A DNA stretch of 41,295 nucleotides from Deltaproteobacteria bacterium (GTDB taxonomy: Bacteria > Desulfobacterota > BSN033 > WVXP01): positions 1 to 41,295 of the forward strand of contig JAFDHF010000035.1 in assembly GCA_019308905.1 (NCBI GenBank), written 5' to 3'. The translations under genes were made by a program, and so were the position numbers. Under the pieces are notes generated by a model, which was not told the origin of the DNA, ran no database searches, and saw only the letters and a program-made list of their open reading frames with translations. This document shows positions 34,455 through 41,295 of the stretch, piece by piece; position 1 is the first letter of the stretch, and each line of letters opens with the position of its first letter.

Positions 34455-35463
34455 AGGCTCCCGCCGGTGTGGCGTGGATGAAACAATTGACGCTCCCGAA
34501 TTCTCCCGGTCTGTCATCATAGGGATGGTTCGTGAGGATGAGTTCGTGGATGGTCAAATGGTTTCTCCTGACAAGGCGAGGATAGTTATGGGTCCAGGAA
34601 AGAGGTTTTGCCCGCGGCATCGAGTTCTCAGGGAAAGCCTCTTCCTCCAATCTCGGAAGTGACACAGGTTCTGATACGAATAGCTCCAGTTCCGGGAAGG
34701 TGGATACATAGGCGAGAAAACCATCTACGGATTCGGGCTGCACAAAATGGAAGAGACCCGATGTGTAGAGAAACAGTCGCCCCTCTCTCTGGTCCTCCAG
34801 CAGTTCGGAAGCCCTTTCAAGGGGAAGAAGGCGAAACTCGAGGTTGGGAAGTCTGTACCTGCTTCCGGCGTAACTCACCGCACCGAAGAAGGCGTCTGTC
34901 CCGATGCACGTTATGCCAGGAAATTGTCGTGCAAACCACGCTAGCTCCCGGCCCGAGCCGACTCCGATTTGAATGATCAAGGGATCTTTTCTCGCCGCAC
35001 CCTTTTTGCTCCCCTCTTTTTCCTGCCTGTCCAGTTTGCCCGTGTACTCTTCGATACGGGTTCTCAGCCTGAGGTAAAGGGGCACGGCTTCGCCCAGTGT
35101 CAGCTCAGCTGTCAAGGGACATCCCAGGTTGAAGGGTTGCCTGTCGTATGTTGAAGCCCACGATCGACTGCCGGGTTCTATCAGGATCGATTTCATCCTC
35201 TCGCGAACCATCGGGTCCCTTTCCGGGTAGTACTTCTCGGCCAGCCAATATCTCAAAACACCTGGATAGAGGAGCCGATCAAGTAAGCTTCTACGAACCG
35301 GATCATGGTGAGTCGAAAGCAAATGATTCCTGTACTCCTCAAGAAGACCGCTGGTAGCGATAATACGGGAGACGGCCCGGTTCAACCATGGGATCCCTAG
35401 TACGGTCTTTATTCCTCTGGCCATCCCAGATCTGAGACCCAGTACACTCAGGCGAGCCTTCAC
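34435..35463 (-). CDS. Class I SAM methyltransferase, leucine-carboxyl-methyltransferase-like
   Basis: A 342-residue protein. GTG at 35463 follows GGAGG with four-base spacing. LIIQIGVGSGRELAWFARQFPGITCIGTDAF near residues 160-190 is SAM motif I plus the acidic strand; the N-terminal 150 residues are helical and carry RLLYPGVLRYWLAEKYYP. It resembles large methyltransferases found next to pyruvyl transferase genes in exopolysaccharide loci. The acceptor is unknown. It is separated by 86 bases from the pyruvyl transferase stop; that gap holds nothing else I can support. Confidence 0.8.
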   Translation of the reverse strand: MKARLSVLGLRSGMARGIKTVLGIPWLNRAVSRIIATSGLLEEYRNHLLSTHHDPVRRSLLDRLLYPGVLRYWLAEKYYPERDPMVRERMKSILIEPGSRSWASTYDRQPFNLGCPLTAELTLGEAVPLYLRLRTRIEEYTGKLDRQEKEGSKKGAARKDPLIIQIGVGSGRELAWFARQFPGITCIGTDAFFGAVSYAGSRYRLPNLEFRLLPLERASELLEDQREGRLFLYTSGLFHFVQPESVDGFLAYVSTFPELELFVSEPVSLPRLEEEAFPENSMPRAKPLSWTHNYPRLVRRNHLTIHELILTNHPYDDRPGEFGSVNCFIHATPAGACESIDE

Positions 35464-35549
35464 GACACCTCCGGCGTGGGGATCCTGCTATGCCGGCTCC
35501 TCACGCCAAACCTCACGGTGCAGGAATCCCGGAGCCCCGCCCACAAGGG

Positions 35550-36851
35550 TCACGTCATGCTGTCTCTCAGGTACCTGACGTTCCTCCAGGCGAGCTTCGA
35601 CAGGCTCCTTACCCGGTTACGGAGCCTCCTTCGGAGAGCTTCCCCCTGTGTGACATAGGTTCGCGTGAGCTCAACGATCGGCTCTATCTCTTCATGCAGT
35701 TTCAGGGCGTCGAAGGTCTGCCCCTCGAGGCCTGCCTGCCTGTTGAGTGCGTCTGTCTTGAAGGTGTTGGCCGTGAGAGTGACAATGGGGGTTCCCCCGG
35801 TCAAGGCGAAGATGCTGGGATGCCATCTCCCACTCACGTAGGCACGTGCGTGGCCCAGAATGTCGACGGCCTGTTGTGTGGGAGTGGCGAGCCCTATAAG
35901 AGGGAGGTGCAACTCCCTGGATATGGGACGAAAGATCTTTTCGTCCGTCGTACAGGGAGCGGTAAGCAGGACTTGGCCGACCTTTTTCTGCAGCATCTCG
36001 CAAAGGGCTATGAAGCCTGGAACAGGATCGTACTGGGGTCGATCCGGGCGGAGGTAGATGGAGCTACCCCCCACACATACGTATGGCTCCAGGGGGTTGA
36101 ATCCGGAGGCTGAATCCGGCCACACGCTGAAATAACCTTCCCGCGCGGCAACACATGACCAGGCAGGGTTCTTTGCCGGCCTGTAAGTAAAGGCCGCATC
36201 CGCTCCAAGGGTGGAGTTATCTCCTCTGACAAAAGCCGAACATTTCTCGGCGGAAAGATGCTCCCTGAATACGATATCATCCAAAAGGGGGTAGACACGC
36301 GATACCATTTCGGCCATGCATTCATTGCCGATGTCTGCCGTGTGGTTCACGAGGATACAGGGCTTGCCGAAGTGGCGTTTTGCAAGATATGCGATAAAGA
36401 GATTCATCCGACCCGTTCGTTGGGTGTCGTAAATGCTTCCCTCACCGTTTATGACAACCAGGTCACACTCCTCCAGTGCCCGGCGCTCCGGTTGAAAGAT
36501 CTCATCCTTGATCACCTTTTCGGCGAAGGGTTCGAATTCTGCAAAGGAGCGGGGCACCGTATCGTGTGCGCCGGAGATCCGATCCCACGTTGAGCCGAAG
36601 GCCCTCCGAGCGATGAGCTTGACCGTGCCCCTTGCCCTGGGAATAGAATCGACGGCGGCTCCAAGAAGATGCTCAATAAGCCGGGGAACCTTCCCCGGCA
36701 CGTAACGATCCCTTTTCCCCATGCGGCTCCAAAACAAGGTATGGGCTATCTCTCCCCCCGACTCCTCCACCATTCTACGTAGGGCAAGACTCGTTGACCG
36801 ACACCCCCAATTGGGGTTGTCCGAATTGTCACCGACAAAGAAAACCCTCAT
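35550..36851 (-). CDS. Polysaccharide pyruvyl transferase family protein
   Basis: A 433-residue protein. MRVFFVGDNSDNPNWGCRST is a typical N-terminal loop of this GT-B-like family; DLVVINGEGSIYD and GKPCILVNHTADIG follow, and SGRWHPSIFALTGGTPIVTL near residue 345 is the family's conserved C-terminal substrate loop with His. Known members transfer the pyruvyl group of phosphoenolpyruvate to sugar hydroxyls as a ketal, making the glycan acidic. ATG at 36851 lies nine bases after the Wzt stop. This is a second PEP-consuming enzyme in the block besides NeuB. Confidence 0.9.
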   Translation of the reverse strand: MRVFFVGDNSDNPNWGCRSTSLALRRMVEESGGEIAHTLFWSRMGKRDRYVPGKVPRLIEHLLGAAVDSIPRARGTVKLIARRAFGSTWDRISGAHDTVPRSFAEFEPFAEKVIKDEIFQPERRALEECDLVVINGEGSIYDTQRTGRMNLFIAYLAKRHFGKPCILVNHTADIGNECMAEMVSRVYPLLDDIVFREHLSAEKCSAFVRGDNSTLGADAAFTYRPAKNPAWSCVAAREGYFSVWPDSASGFNPLEPYVCVGGSSIYLRPDRPQYDPVPGFIALCEMLQKKVGQVLLTAPCTTDEKIFRPISRELHLPLIGLATPTQQAVDILGHARAYVSGRWHPSIFALTGGTPIVTLTANTFKTDALNRQAGLEGQTFDALKLHEEIEPIVELTRTYVTQGEALRRRLRNRVRSLSKLAWRNVRYLRDSMT

Positions 36852-36860
36852 TCCGCTCTT

Positions 36861-38162
36861 CTAGCTCTTGCTAGGCTGCAGTCTTGACCAGGGGAGTCGT
36901 GCACCGAAATAGCCGAGTCGCTTTTCTCCTCTTTCAGAGGTGAAGTCGCGAATACTGATCTTTACGACATTGGCCGCTATATCGATCTGCCCGTATGTTG
37001 GTGAATAGATCGCCACGGTAAACAGATACTCCCCCGGCGCAAACAGCCTGGCCGGAAACTCAACAAGGTAGCTCGAGCGACCCTTGGGCAGGCCCTGGCC
37101 GACGCTGTCCCGGAGATCGGAAATCAGGATCAGAGTGCCGAAGGCATCCCTCACCGAGGCAGTCAGGTAGGCGTCCGGCATTACTTTCGAGATGTTTATC
37201 CCTATCAACAAGTCGAAAGGCCGCGACCCGTCAAAATCGGAACTGATCACCCGGCCGTTTCTCGTCTTCACGACGACCTCCAGGATCTGGTTCTTCCCGG
37301 ATTCAGCGGGTTCTTTCTTGAAAGAGCCCTTGTACTCGGTGTTTCTCATGAGATATCTGCCCACGACTGACTCTGTTGCCCCGTCAGAAACCACTTTCCC
37401 CCCTTCCAACAGGATGGCACGGTGACACAACCTGTGAATAGCGCTCAGGTTATGGCTGACGAAGAAGACCGTACGGCCTTCTCCCCCCACTTGCTCCATC
37501 TTTCCTAGACACTTGTTCTGGAAAGAGGCATCGCCCACTGCCAATACCTCGTCCACCAGCAGGATCTCAGGCTCCAGGTGGGCAGCTACGGCAAAGGCCA
37601 GACGGACATACATGCCGCTGGAATAGTGTTTCACCGGGGTATCGATAAACTTCTCAACCTCTGCAAAGGCCACGATTTCGTCAAACCTGCGGTCGATTAC
37701 GGCCTTCTTCATCCCCAGGATCGCCCCGTTGAGGTAGATATTCTCTCTGCCTGTCAATTCCGGATGGAACCCCGTACCGACTTCCAGCAACGATCCTACC
37801 CGTCCGTAGATATCGGCGCACCCCCTGGTCGGTTCCGTGATGCGGGAGAGGACTTTGAGCAGTGTGGTTTTGCCTGCTCCGTTACTGCCGATTATACCTA
37901 CAACCTCTCCCCTTTTGACCTCCAATGACACATCTTTCAAAGCCCAGATCGTTTCTCTGGGTCCTGTGCCCGGAGGGGTATGCGCACCCCGCAGAAGGTT
38001 CCACACGTTGAGAAAGGGAGAAGCCGCGGCATTCATAAGCGTGTCGCGAAAGGTCCGATACCGCTCCCTGGGGCCGCCGATCTGGTATCTTTTTGAAAGG
38101 TTCTCCACGCGAATGGCGAGGTTATTGGTCTTTCCCCGAGTTTTCAACCATCTTCCTTTCAC
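36861..38162 (-). CDS. wzt: Wzt: polysaccharide ABC exporter ATPase with C-terminal domain
   Basis: A 433-residue ATPase. Walker A is GSNGAGKTT, the signature loop is YSSGMYVRLAFAVA, and Walker B with the catalytic Glu is ILLVDEVLAVGD. LTGRENIYLNGAILGM is the characteristic glycan-exporter segment. Residues about 265-433 form the extra beta-rich domain of O-antigen-specific Wzt proteins, which binds a modified chain end. The GTG at 38162 overlaps the wzm stop (GTGA); a TTG at 38147 with AGGAAG is an alternative. Longer starts would run through wzm. The C-terminal domain implies that a terminal modification (for example methyl or phosphate) gates export. Confidence 0.93.
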   Translation of the reverse strand: MKGRWLKTRGKTNNLAIRVENLSKRYQIGGPRERYRTFRDTLMNAAASPFLNVWNLLRGAHTPPGTGPRETIWALKDVSLEVKRGEVVGIIGSNGAGKTTLLKVLSRITEPTRGCADIYGRVGSLLEVGTGFHPELTGRENIYLNGAILGMKKAVIDRRFDEIVAFAEVEKFIDTPVKHYSSGMYVRLAFAVAAHLEPEILLVDEVLAVGDASFQNKCLGKMEQVGGEGRTVFFVSHNLSAIHRLCHRAILLEGGKVVSDGATESVVGRYLMRNTEYKGSFKKEPAESGKNQILEVVVKTRNGRVISSDFDGSRPFDLLIGINISKVMPDAYLTASVRDAFGTLILISDLRDSVGQGLPKGRSSYLVEFPARLFAPGEYLFTVAIYSPTYGQIDIAANVVKISIRDFTSERGEKRLGYFGARLPWSRLQPSKS

Positions 38163-39034
38163 ACTACGTCTGCAAAGGTCTTCTCCATCCGTCGGAAGTA
38201 GAAGGCGCCACCGGTCAGAAGGCTCAGGGCCACGAGACTCGATGCAATGATGATCGACCCGAGTGGAGTCTCCGTACCCAGAAGAGCCCATCTGAATCCG
38301 CCCACCACGCCGACCATGGGATTGAGACCGAGCAGCCACCCGGGCAGCCCGTGTTTTTCGATAAGGGCGAGAACCCGGCTCATCGGGTAGATCACAGGGG
38401 TTGCAAAGAGCCATAACTGGACAAAGAAGGGGACCACGTACCTGATATCACGAAACTGAACGTTCAGCGCAGAGAGCCACATGCCAGTGCCAAGAGCGGT
38501 GGCAAAGGCGAGAAGGAGGAGCAGGGGGAGCAGGACGGCGGCCGGAGTGGGCCAGATCCCATACCAGGCCATCATCCCGAGAAGCACACTGAAAGCGATT
38601 ACAGAGTCGACCACCCCGGAAAGAACCGCAGAGACGGGGATCACGAGACGGGGGAAAAAGACCTTCTTGATCAGATTCGATGAACCGACCAGGCTGTTGG
38701 AGCACTGGTTCAGCCCATGGGCGAAGAACAACCACGGGAGGAGTCCTGTGTAGGAAAAAATGGGATAGGGTAACCCGTCGGACCCGATCTTTGCCATGCG
38801 GCCGAAGAATATGGTGAAAACCACCATGGTGAAAAATGGCTGGATGACGGCCCACGCCGCCCCGAGCACGGTCTGCTTGTAACGGACCTTTACGTCGCGC
38901 CAGATCAGGAAATAGAGGAGTTCCCTGTACTCCCAGAGTTCCTTCAGGCCGAGAGAGACCCATCCCTTTGAGGGTCTTATTTTGGTGATGCGAACCTCAA
39001 CCGATTTGTCTTCCCGTGTCTTGAAATGGTCCAT
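38159..39034 (-). CDS. wzm: Wzm: polysaccharide ABC-2 exporter permease
   Basis: An inner-membrane permease of about 291 residues. KELWEYRELLYFLIWRDVKVRYKQTVLGAAWAVIQP is the cytosolic interface helix and first membrane segment typical of Wzm/KpsM-type ABC-2 permeases; six hydrophobic segments follow, with NLIKKVFFPRLVIP as the coupling region. The conserved region starts near residue 17 from the ATG at 39034. A TTG at 39082 lies three bases after the preceding stop but has no usable Shine-Dalgarno. It pairs with the adjacent Wzt gene and exports the polymer or glycolipid across the inner membrane. It is the second gene behind the ops element. Confidence 0.92.
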   Translation of the reverse strand: MDHFKTREDKSVEVRITKIRPSKGWVSLGLKELWEYRELLYFLIWRDVKVRYKQTVLGAAWAVIQPFFTMVVFTIFFGRMAKIGSDGLPYPIFSYTGLLPWLFFAHGLNQCSNSLVGSSNLIKKVFFPRLVIPVSAVLSGVVDSVIAFSVLLGMMAWYGIWPTPAAVLLPLLLLLAFATALGTGMWLSALNVQFRDIRYVVPFFVQLWLFATPVIYPMSRVLALIEKHGLPGWLLGLNPMVGVVGGFRWALLGTETPLGSIIIASSLVALSLLTGGAFYFRRMEKTFADVV

Positions 39035-39085
39035 GTCCAGGTCGCGGCAATACCGAAAAAGACCATCCTGATACAAATCCAACCT

Positions 39086-40879
39086 TCACATGATTCGATA
39101 GAGGAAGATTCGCCATGGAGATTCCCACGACTCAAAAGTCTTGAGCAAACGTATTGGATTCCTTTTCAAATTGACTATTTTGACGCAGGACAAGATGTAT
39201 CTTCCTCCAAGCTTCCTAAAAACATCATAATTGAGATTCAAGTCCTTGATCGACCTATTCTTGTACTTTGTATAATCATGGAGGTTGAACGGATGACTGA
39301 ATTCCCATGACGTCACATAGCATCTGCTCCCTCTGTTGTCATAGTACTTCTTCCATATGCCGTTCCTCTTCAATTCTTGGACTATTAACCTCCTGAACCT
39401 CTCGTGGTATTCTGCCGAATAATACGAACTATAACCATCCAATGTATAGAATCCATTGTACTGCGCAACAGCCGGATGGAGACCAACACAAATCACACGA
39501 TACTCATCAGGTGGCTCGTCGATGTAATCCATCACATCCCGGAACAGCCCCTCCGAGAAGAATTTTCTATAAGTGATTGAATTATCCTTTTTCCCTCTCA
39601 CAAGGAGATAGGCACTTTTCATGTCCAGCACTAGCTCTCTATTATGGCTTATGATGAATATTGCCTGAAAGATTATCAAAAAGTAAATGAGGTTTCTTCC
39701 GAGGTGGGAATATATCCCGTCAAGGCCGGACATCGAAACCAGGCATAGCGCAAATATCAGATACCACAATAAGGGATGGAGAAAGATGAACCGATAGAAG
39801 CCATAGATTTTGAGTATGGGAATGCTGTTCTTTACTGGCACTAGACCCCGCCAAAACCACAATCCGAAAAATCCAGAGATCATGAAGGAAATGGTCAACA
39901 GGACAAACAACGGCCGTGTGTTCGATTTCATTGTCCCAGACGTAACGAACGCCAGTGGGACTGCCAAGAACAGAATCCATTTATGTAGACTGGCCGCGTT
40001 ATAATGTCCGTTTACAGCATTTCCTAATATCTGCACGGCCGACTGAAAAAACGTTTTGCTTCCCCAAGTTCCGTCACGCAGGGAACGATGGGAGATGAAT
40101 GATGAATCTAAGAAAGTAGAGATGATGCCGTATTCAGATATTACATACAGCAAAAATAGGAGCAATATCCCAGCAAAAAACTGTCGATTGAAATTCCGCT
40201 TACTAAACCAGTCTAACAATAGAACTATCGTCAAACCGAACAAAATGAAAACTCCTGAAAATACAAGAGACGAGTAGAATGCGAAGATTACTATGGTTAT
40301 GCAGTCAAGTGCCTTGTCTCTGCCATCCCGGATATTCCAAAACGCATGTACCAGACTCGGTTGTCCTGCTATTGTCAAACCGAACAATGGGTAATATGGT
40401 AAAATGGAGAAACAAAATGAAACACCAGCTGCAATTAGGTCACTATTTCTATCATGTATTATGTGTTTCCGAAGTAATATGTACATCCCGAAAAGGGCAA
40501 AAACACGGATAATGATTTCATTGAGAACGTAGGCCACAAAAGGTTTGAAAAACGCATACAACCATATGATTGGGTTCAAGACACTCTGCATAGGAAACCG
40601 AGAGGTGCCCATCATGAAACTCTCAATTTCCAGCTTGAAGTCCAATCTCGCGTATTTTTCCCCAAGCAACTTGTAGGGAGCTACGATCCAATCTAGATTA
40701 TCATGTATTATTACATGGCTATTCTCTCCAAAAAGGATTTTCGGAGAAAGATATAGGAAGAGCAGGACAATCGCGGTGTATAAATAGATTCTATCATCAC
40801 CGTTGTGATGCGTGGGCCTATTCTTGACCAGACTAATTATTGGAGGAAACTTCAAGGTATGCGCTAATGCCGGCTTCAT
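39086..40879 (-). CDS. DUF6044-like polytopic membrane protein
   Basis: A protein of about 597 residues with some ten to twelve hydrophobic segments over residues 35-430 and a soluble C-terminal part. The N-terminal motif NSHVIIHDNLDWIV, the middle FWRGLVPVKNSIPILKIYGFYRF and the C-terminal LHPAVAQYNGFYTLDGYSSYY, EYHERFRRLIVQELKRNG and NRGSRCYV match my memory of the Bacillus YkoS/DUF6044 family. Those proteins resemble GT-C-type glycosyltransferases, and the NLDW acidic region in the first periplasmic loop is where GT-C enzymes keep their catalytic Asp. The gene is strikingly AT-rich: two hand-counted 60-base rows gave 24 and 22 G/C, against 40 in a row at 14701. It therefore looks acquired. 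Start ATG at 40879 is chosen; a TTG at 40900 is possible. Confidence 0.7.
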   Translation of the reverse strand: MKPALAHTLKFPPIISLVKNRPTHHNGDDRIYLYTAIVLLFLYLSPKILFGENSHVIIHDNLDWIVAPYKLLGEKYARLDFKLEIESFMMGTSRFPMQSVLNPIIWLYAFFKPFVAYVLNEIIIRVFALFGMYILLRKHIIHDRNSDLIAAGVSFCFSILPYYPLFGLTIAGQPSLVHAFWNIRDGRDKALDCITIVIFAFYSSLVFSGVFILFGLTIVLLLDWFSKRNFNRQFFAGILLLFLLYVISEYGIISTFLDSSFISHRSLRDGTWGSKTFFQSAVQILGNAVNGHYNAASLHKWILFLAVPLAFVTSGTMKSNTRPLFVLLTISFMISGFFGLWFWRGLVPVKNSIPILKIYGFYRFIFLHPLLWYLIFALCLVSMSGLDGIYSHLGRNLIYFLIIFQAIFIISHNRELVLDMKSAYLLVRGKKDNSITYRKFFSEGLFRDVMDYIDEPPDEYRVICVGLHPAVAQYNGFYTLDGYSSYYSAEYHERFRRLIVQELKRNGIWKKYYDNRGSRCYVTSWEFSHPFNLHDYTKYKNRSIKDLNLNYDVFRKLGGRYILSCVKIVNLKRNPIRLLKTFESWESPWRIFLYRIM

Positions 40880-40994
40880 TGCAAACCGGAATCGTGGCAA
40901 AAAGCTTCATCGTGTGCTCTCCGGATTCGATATAACAGCTAATTTCTCGAAGCGGATCTCCGGGCTGCTTCGAATTCGGGGTCAAAGCCCCCAG

Positions 40995-41008
40995 GGCAGG
41001 CTACCGCC
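40995..41008 (-). promoter_or_regulatory. ops-like element (RfaH-family recruitment site) in the operon leader
   Basis: The minus strand reads GGCGGTAGCCTGCC here. The E. coli ops core GGCGGTAG is exact, and 12 of 14 positions match GGCGGTAGCGTGCT. It lies 109 bases after the stop of the RfaH/UpxY-like gene and about 116 bases before the next start. It sits in a perfect AGGGC/GCCCT stem (40993-41010) nested within a C/G outer stem (40988-40992 with 41018-41021). In enterobacteria RfaH binds ops on the non-template strand, partly as a hairpin, and converts polymerase to a processive, termination-resistant form. The rest of the 40901-41116 leader holds no other strong signal; a perfect -35 is not accompanied by a -10. 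Confidence 0.7.
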
Positions 41009-41116
41009 CTTCCGTATGGGGTCGTCCATCCGGTCCACTGAGGAGATGGGGTTTGTCCGTCCGTTCAAGTGCAACGGGCTAGAGGCTACGGGCCGCCTGC
41101 ACCAAAGCAAGAGCCG

Positions 41117-41295
41117 TCAGTTCCAGATCCTTTCCACTTGCAGATAGTCGAGCTCGACGCCTGTCTGGTAACCAAGCAGATTGAGAAGGATCCTGATTCT
41201 CCCCTCCCTGGGAAGCCACCGCTCAAAAATCCCGATAAGGTCCCTCAAGGGCCCGATCCGAATCCTCACAGGATCTGCCGGTTTCAGCTCATAGG
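41117..41295 (-). CDS. RfaH/UpxY-type NusG paralog, C-terminal KOW domain (partial)
   Basis: Only the last 58 residues are in the window; the gene continues beyond the right edge. The reading YELKPADPVRIRIGPLRDLIGIFERW, followed by GRIRILLNLLGYQTGVELD and ending VERIWN, is the KOW domain of NusG-type proteins. The RILLNLL segment is like RfaH (LLLNLI) rather than housekeeping NusG, which has a VxVxxFGRxTPVEL tail there. Specialised NusG paralogs (RfaH, UpxY, LoaP) prevent premature termination in long polysaccharide operons. Its position directly before a polysaccharide operon, with an ops-like site in between, fits a cis-acting regulator. The N-terminal NGN domain cannot be checked here. Confidence 0.85.
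   Translation of the reverse strand, partial: YELKPADPVRIRIGPLRDLIGIFERWLPREGRIRILLNLLGYQTGVELDYLQVERIWN

Noticed and set aside
41073-41097. Second ops-like sequence (CCCGTAGCCTCTAG on the minus strand)
   Set aside because: It shares only GTAGCCT with the main site and breaks the GGCGG half, so it is not supportable as another element.
1-41295. CRISPR arrays, rRNA, tRNA or phage genes
   Set aside because: No regularly spaced repeats, no rRNA-like or cloverleaf segments and no phage structural or integrase motifs were seen on either strand.

Overview
The window is a dense surface-polysaccharide locus from a Gram-negative bacterium. Essentially every real gene lies on the minus strand, so the operon reads from the right edge to the left. 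Gram-negative origin follows from an OmpA-like outer-membrane lipoprotein, a second lipoprotein and a Wzm/Wzt-type ABC exporter. Base composition is GC-rich, with one AT-rich exception. A deltaproteobacterial (Desulfobacterota-like) host is my inference from gene style and is not shown directly.

Right edge, start of the operon (41295 to about 39086): the C-terminal KOW domain of an RfaH/UpxY-type NusG paralog enters the window. It is followed by a 216-base leader holding a near-perfect ops element (GGCGGTAG core) in a nested hairpin, then an AT-rich gene for a DUF6044-like polytopic membrane protein. This looks like operon-specific antitermination controlling a roughly 37-kb transcription unit.

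Export and decoration block (39034 to 30225): Wzm permease, Wzt ATPase with a C-terminal glycan-binding-type domain, a polysaccharide pyruvyl transferase, a SAM methyltransferase, an APH-fold kinase, and a nonulosonate module. That module has a CMP-nonulosonate cytidylyltransferase (NeuA-like), two short-chain dehydrogenases, and a NeuB-like synthase without its usual SAF domain.

Central block (30033 to 17346), after a 191-base gap with a candidate promoter: a GT42/DUF115-like protein (possible sialyltransferase-type enzyme), AsnB amidotransferase, a GT2, a GT4, a FemAB/CelD-like acyltransferase, a B12-binding radical SAM protein, a polysaccharide deacetylase, a GT4, a DUF362 protein and an ATP-grasp protein.

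Left block (17362 to 2203): a methyltransferase, GT4, GT9, GT4, an O-antigen polymerase/ligase-family membrane protein, a second methyltransferase, a fused zinc-alcohol-dehydrogenase/Gfo-Idh-MocA oxidoreductase, a sulfotransferase, a GT4, an alpha/alpha-toroid protein, a WecG/TagA-type GT26, a WecA-type initiating phosphoglycosyltransferase with a GAF-like C-terminal extension, and an NTP_transf_5 protein. Nine gene junctions overlap by exactly four bases (ATGA, GTGA or TTGA), so much of the operon is translationally coupled.

Left end (2202 to 1): an OmpA-family lipoprotein with its own candidate promoter, a small basic lipoprotein followed by a strong intrinsic terminator, and a decayed REP-associated (IS200-like) tyrosine transposase.

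Together the genes can initiate a glycan on undecaprenyl phosphate (WecA, then GT26), extend it with at least seven glycosyltransferases, and decorate it with nonulosonate, pyruvate, sulfate, methyl, amide and possibly acyl/amino-acid groups, then export it by Wzm/Wzt. The unexplained part is the joint presence of ABC export and a Wzy/WaaL-type protein without a Wzx flippase, plus the radical SAM/DUF362/ATP-grasp group in the middle.
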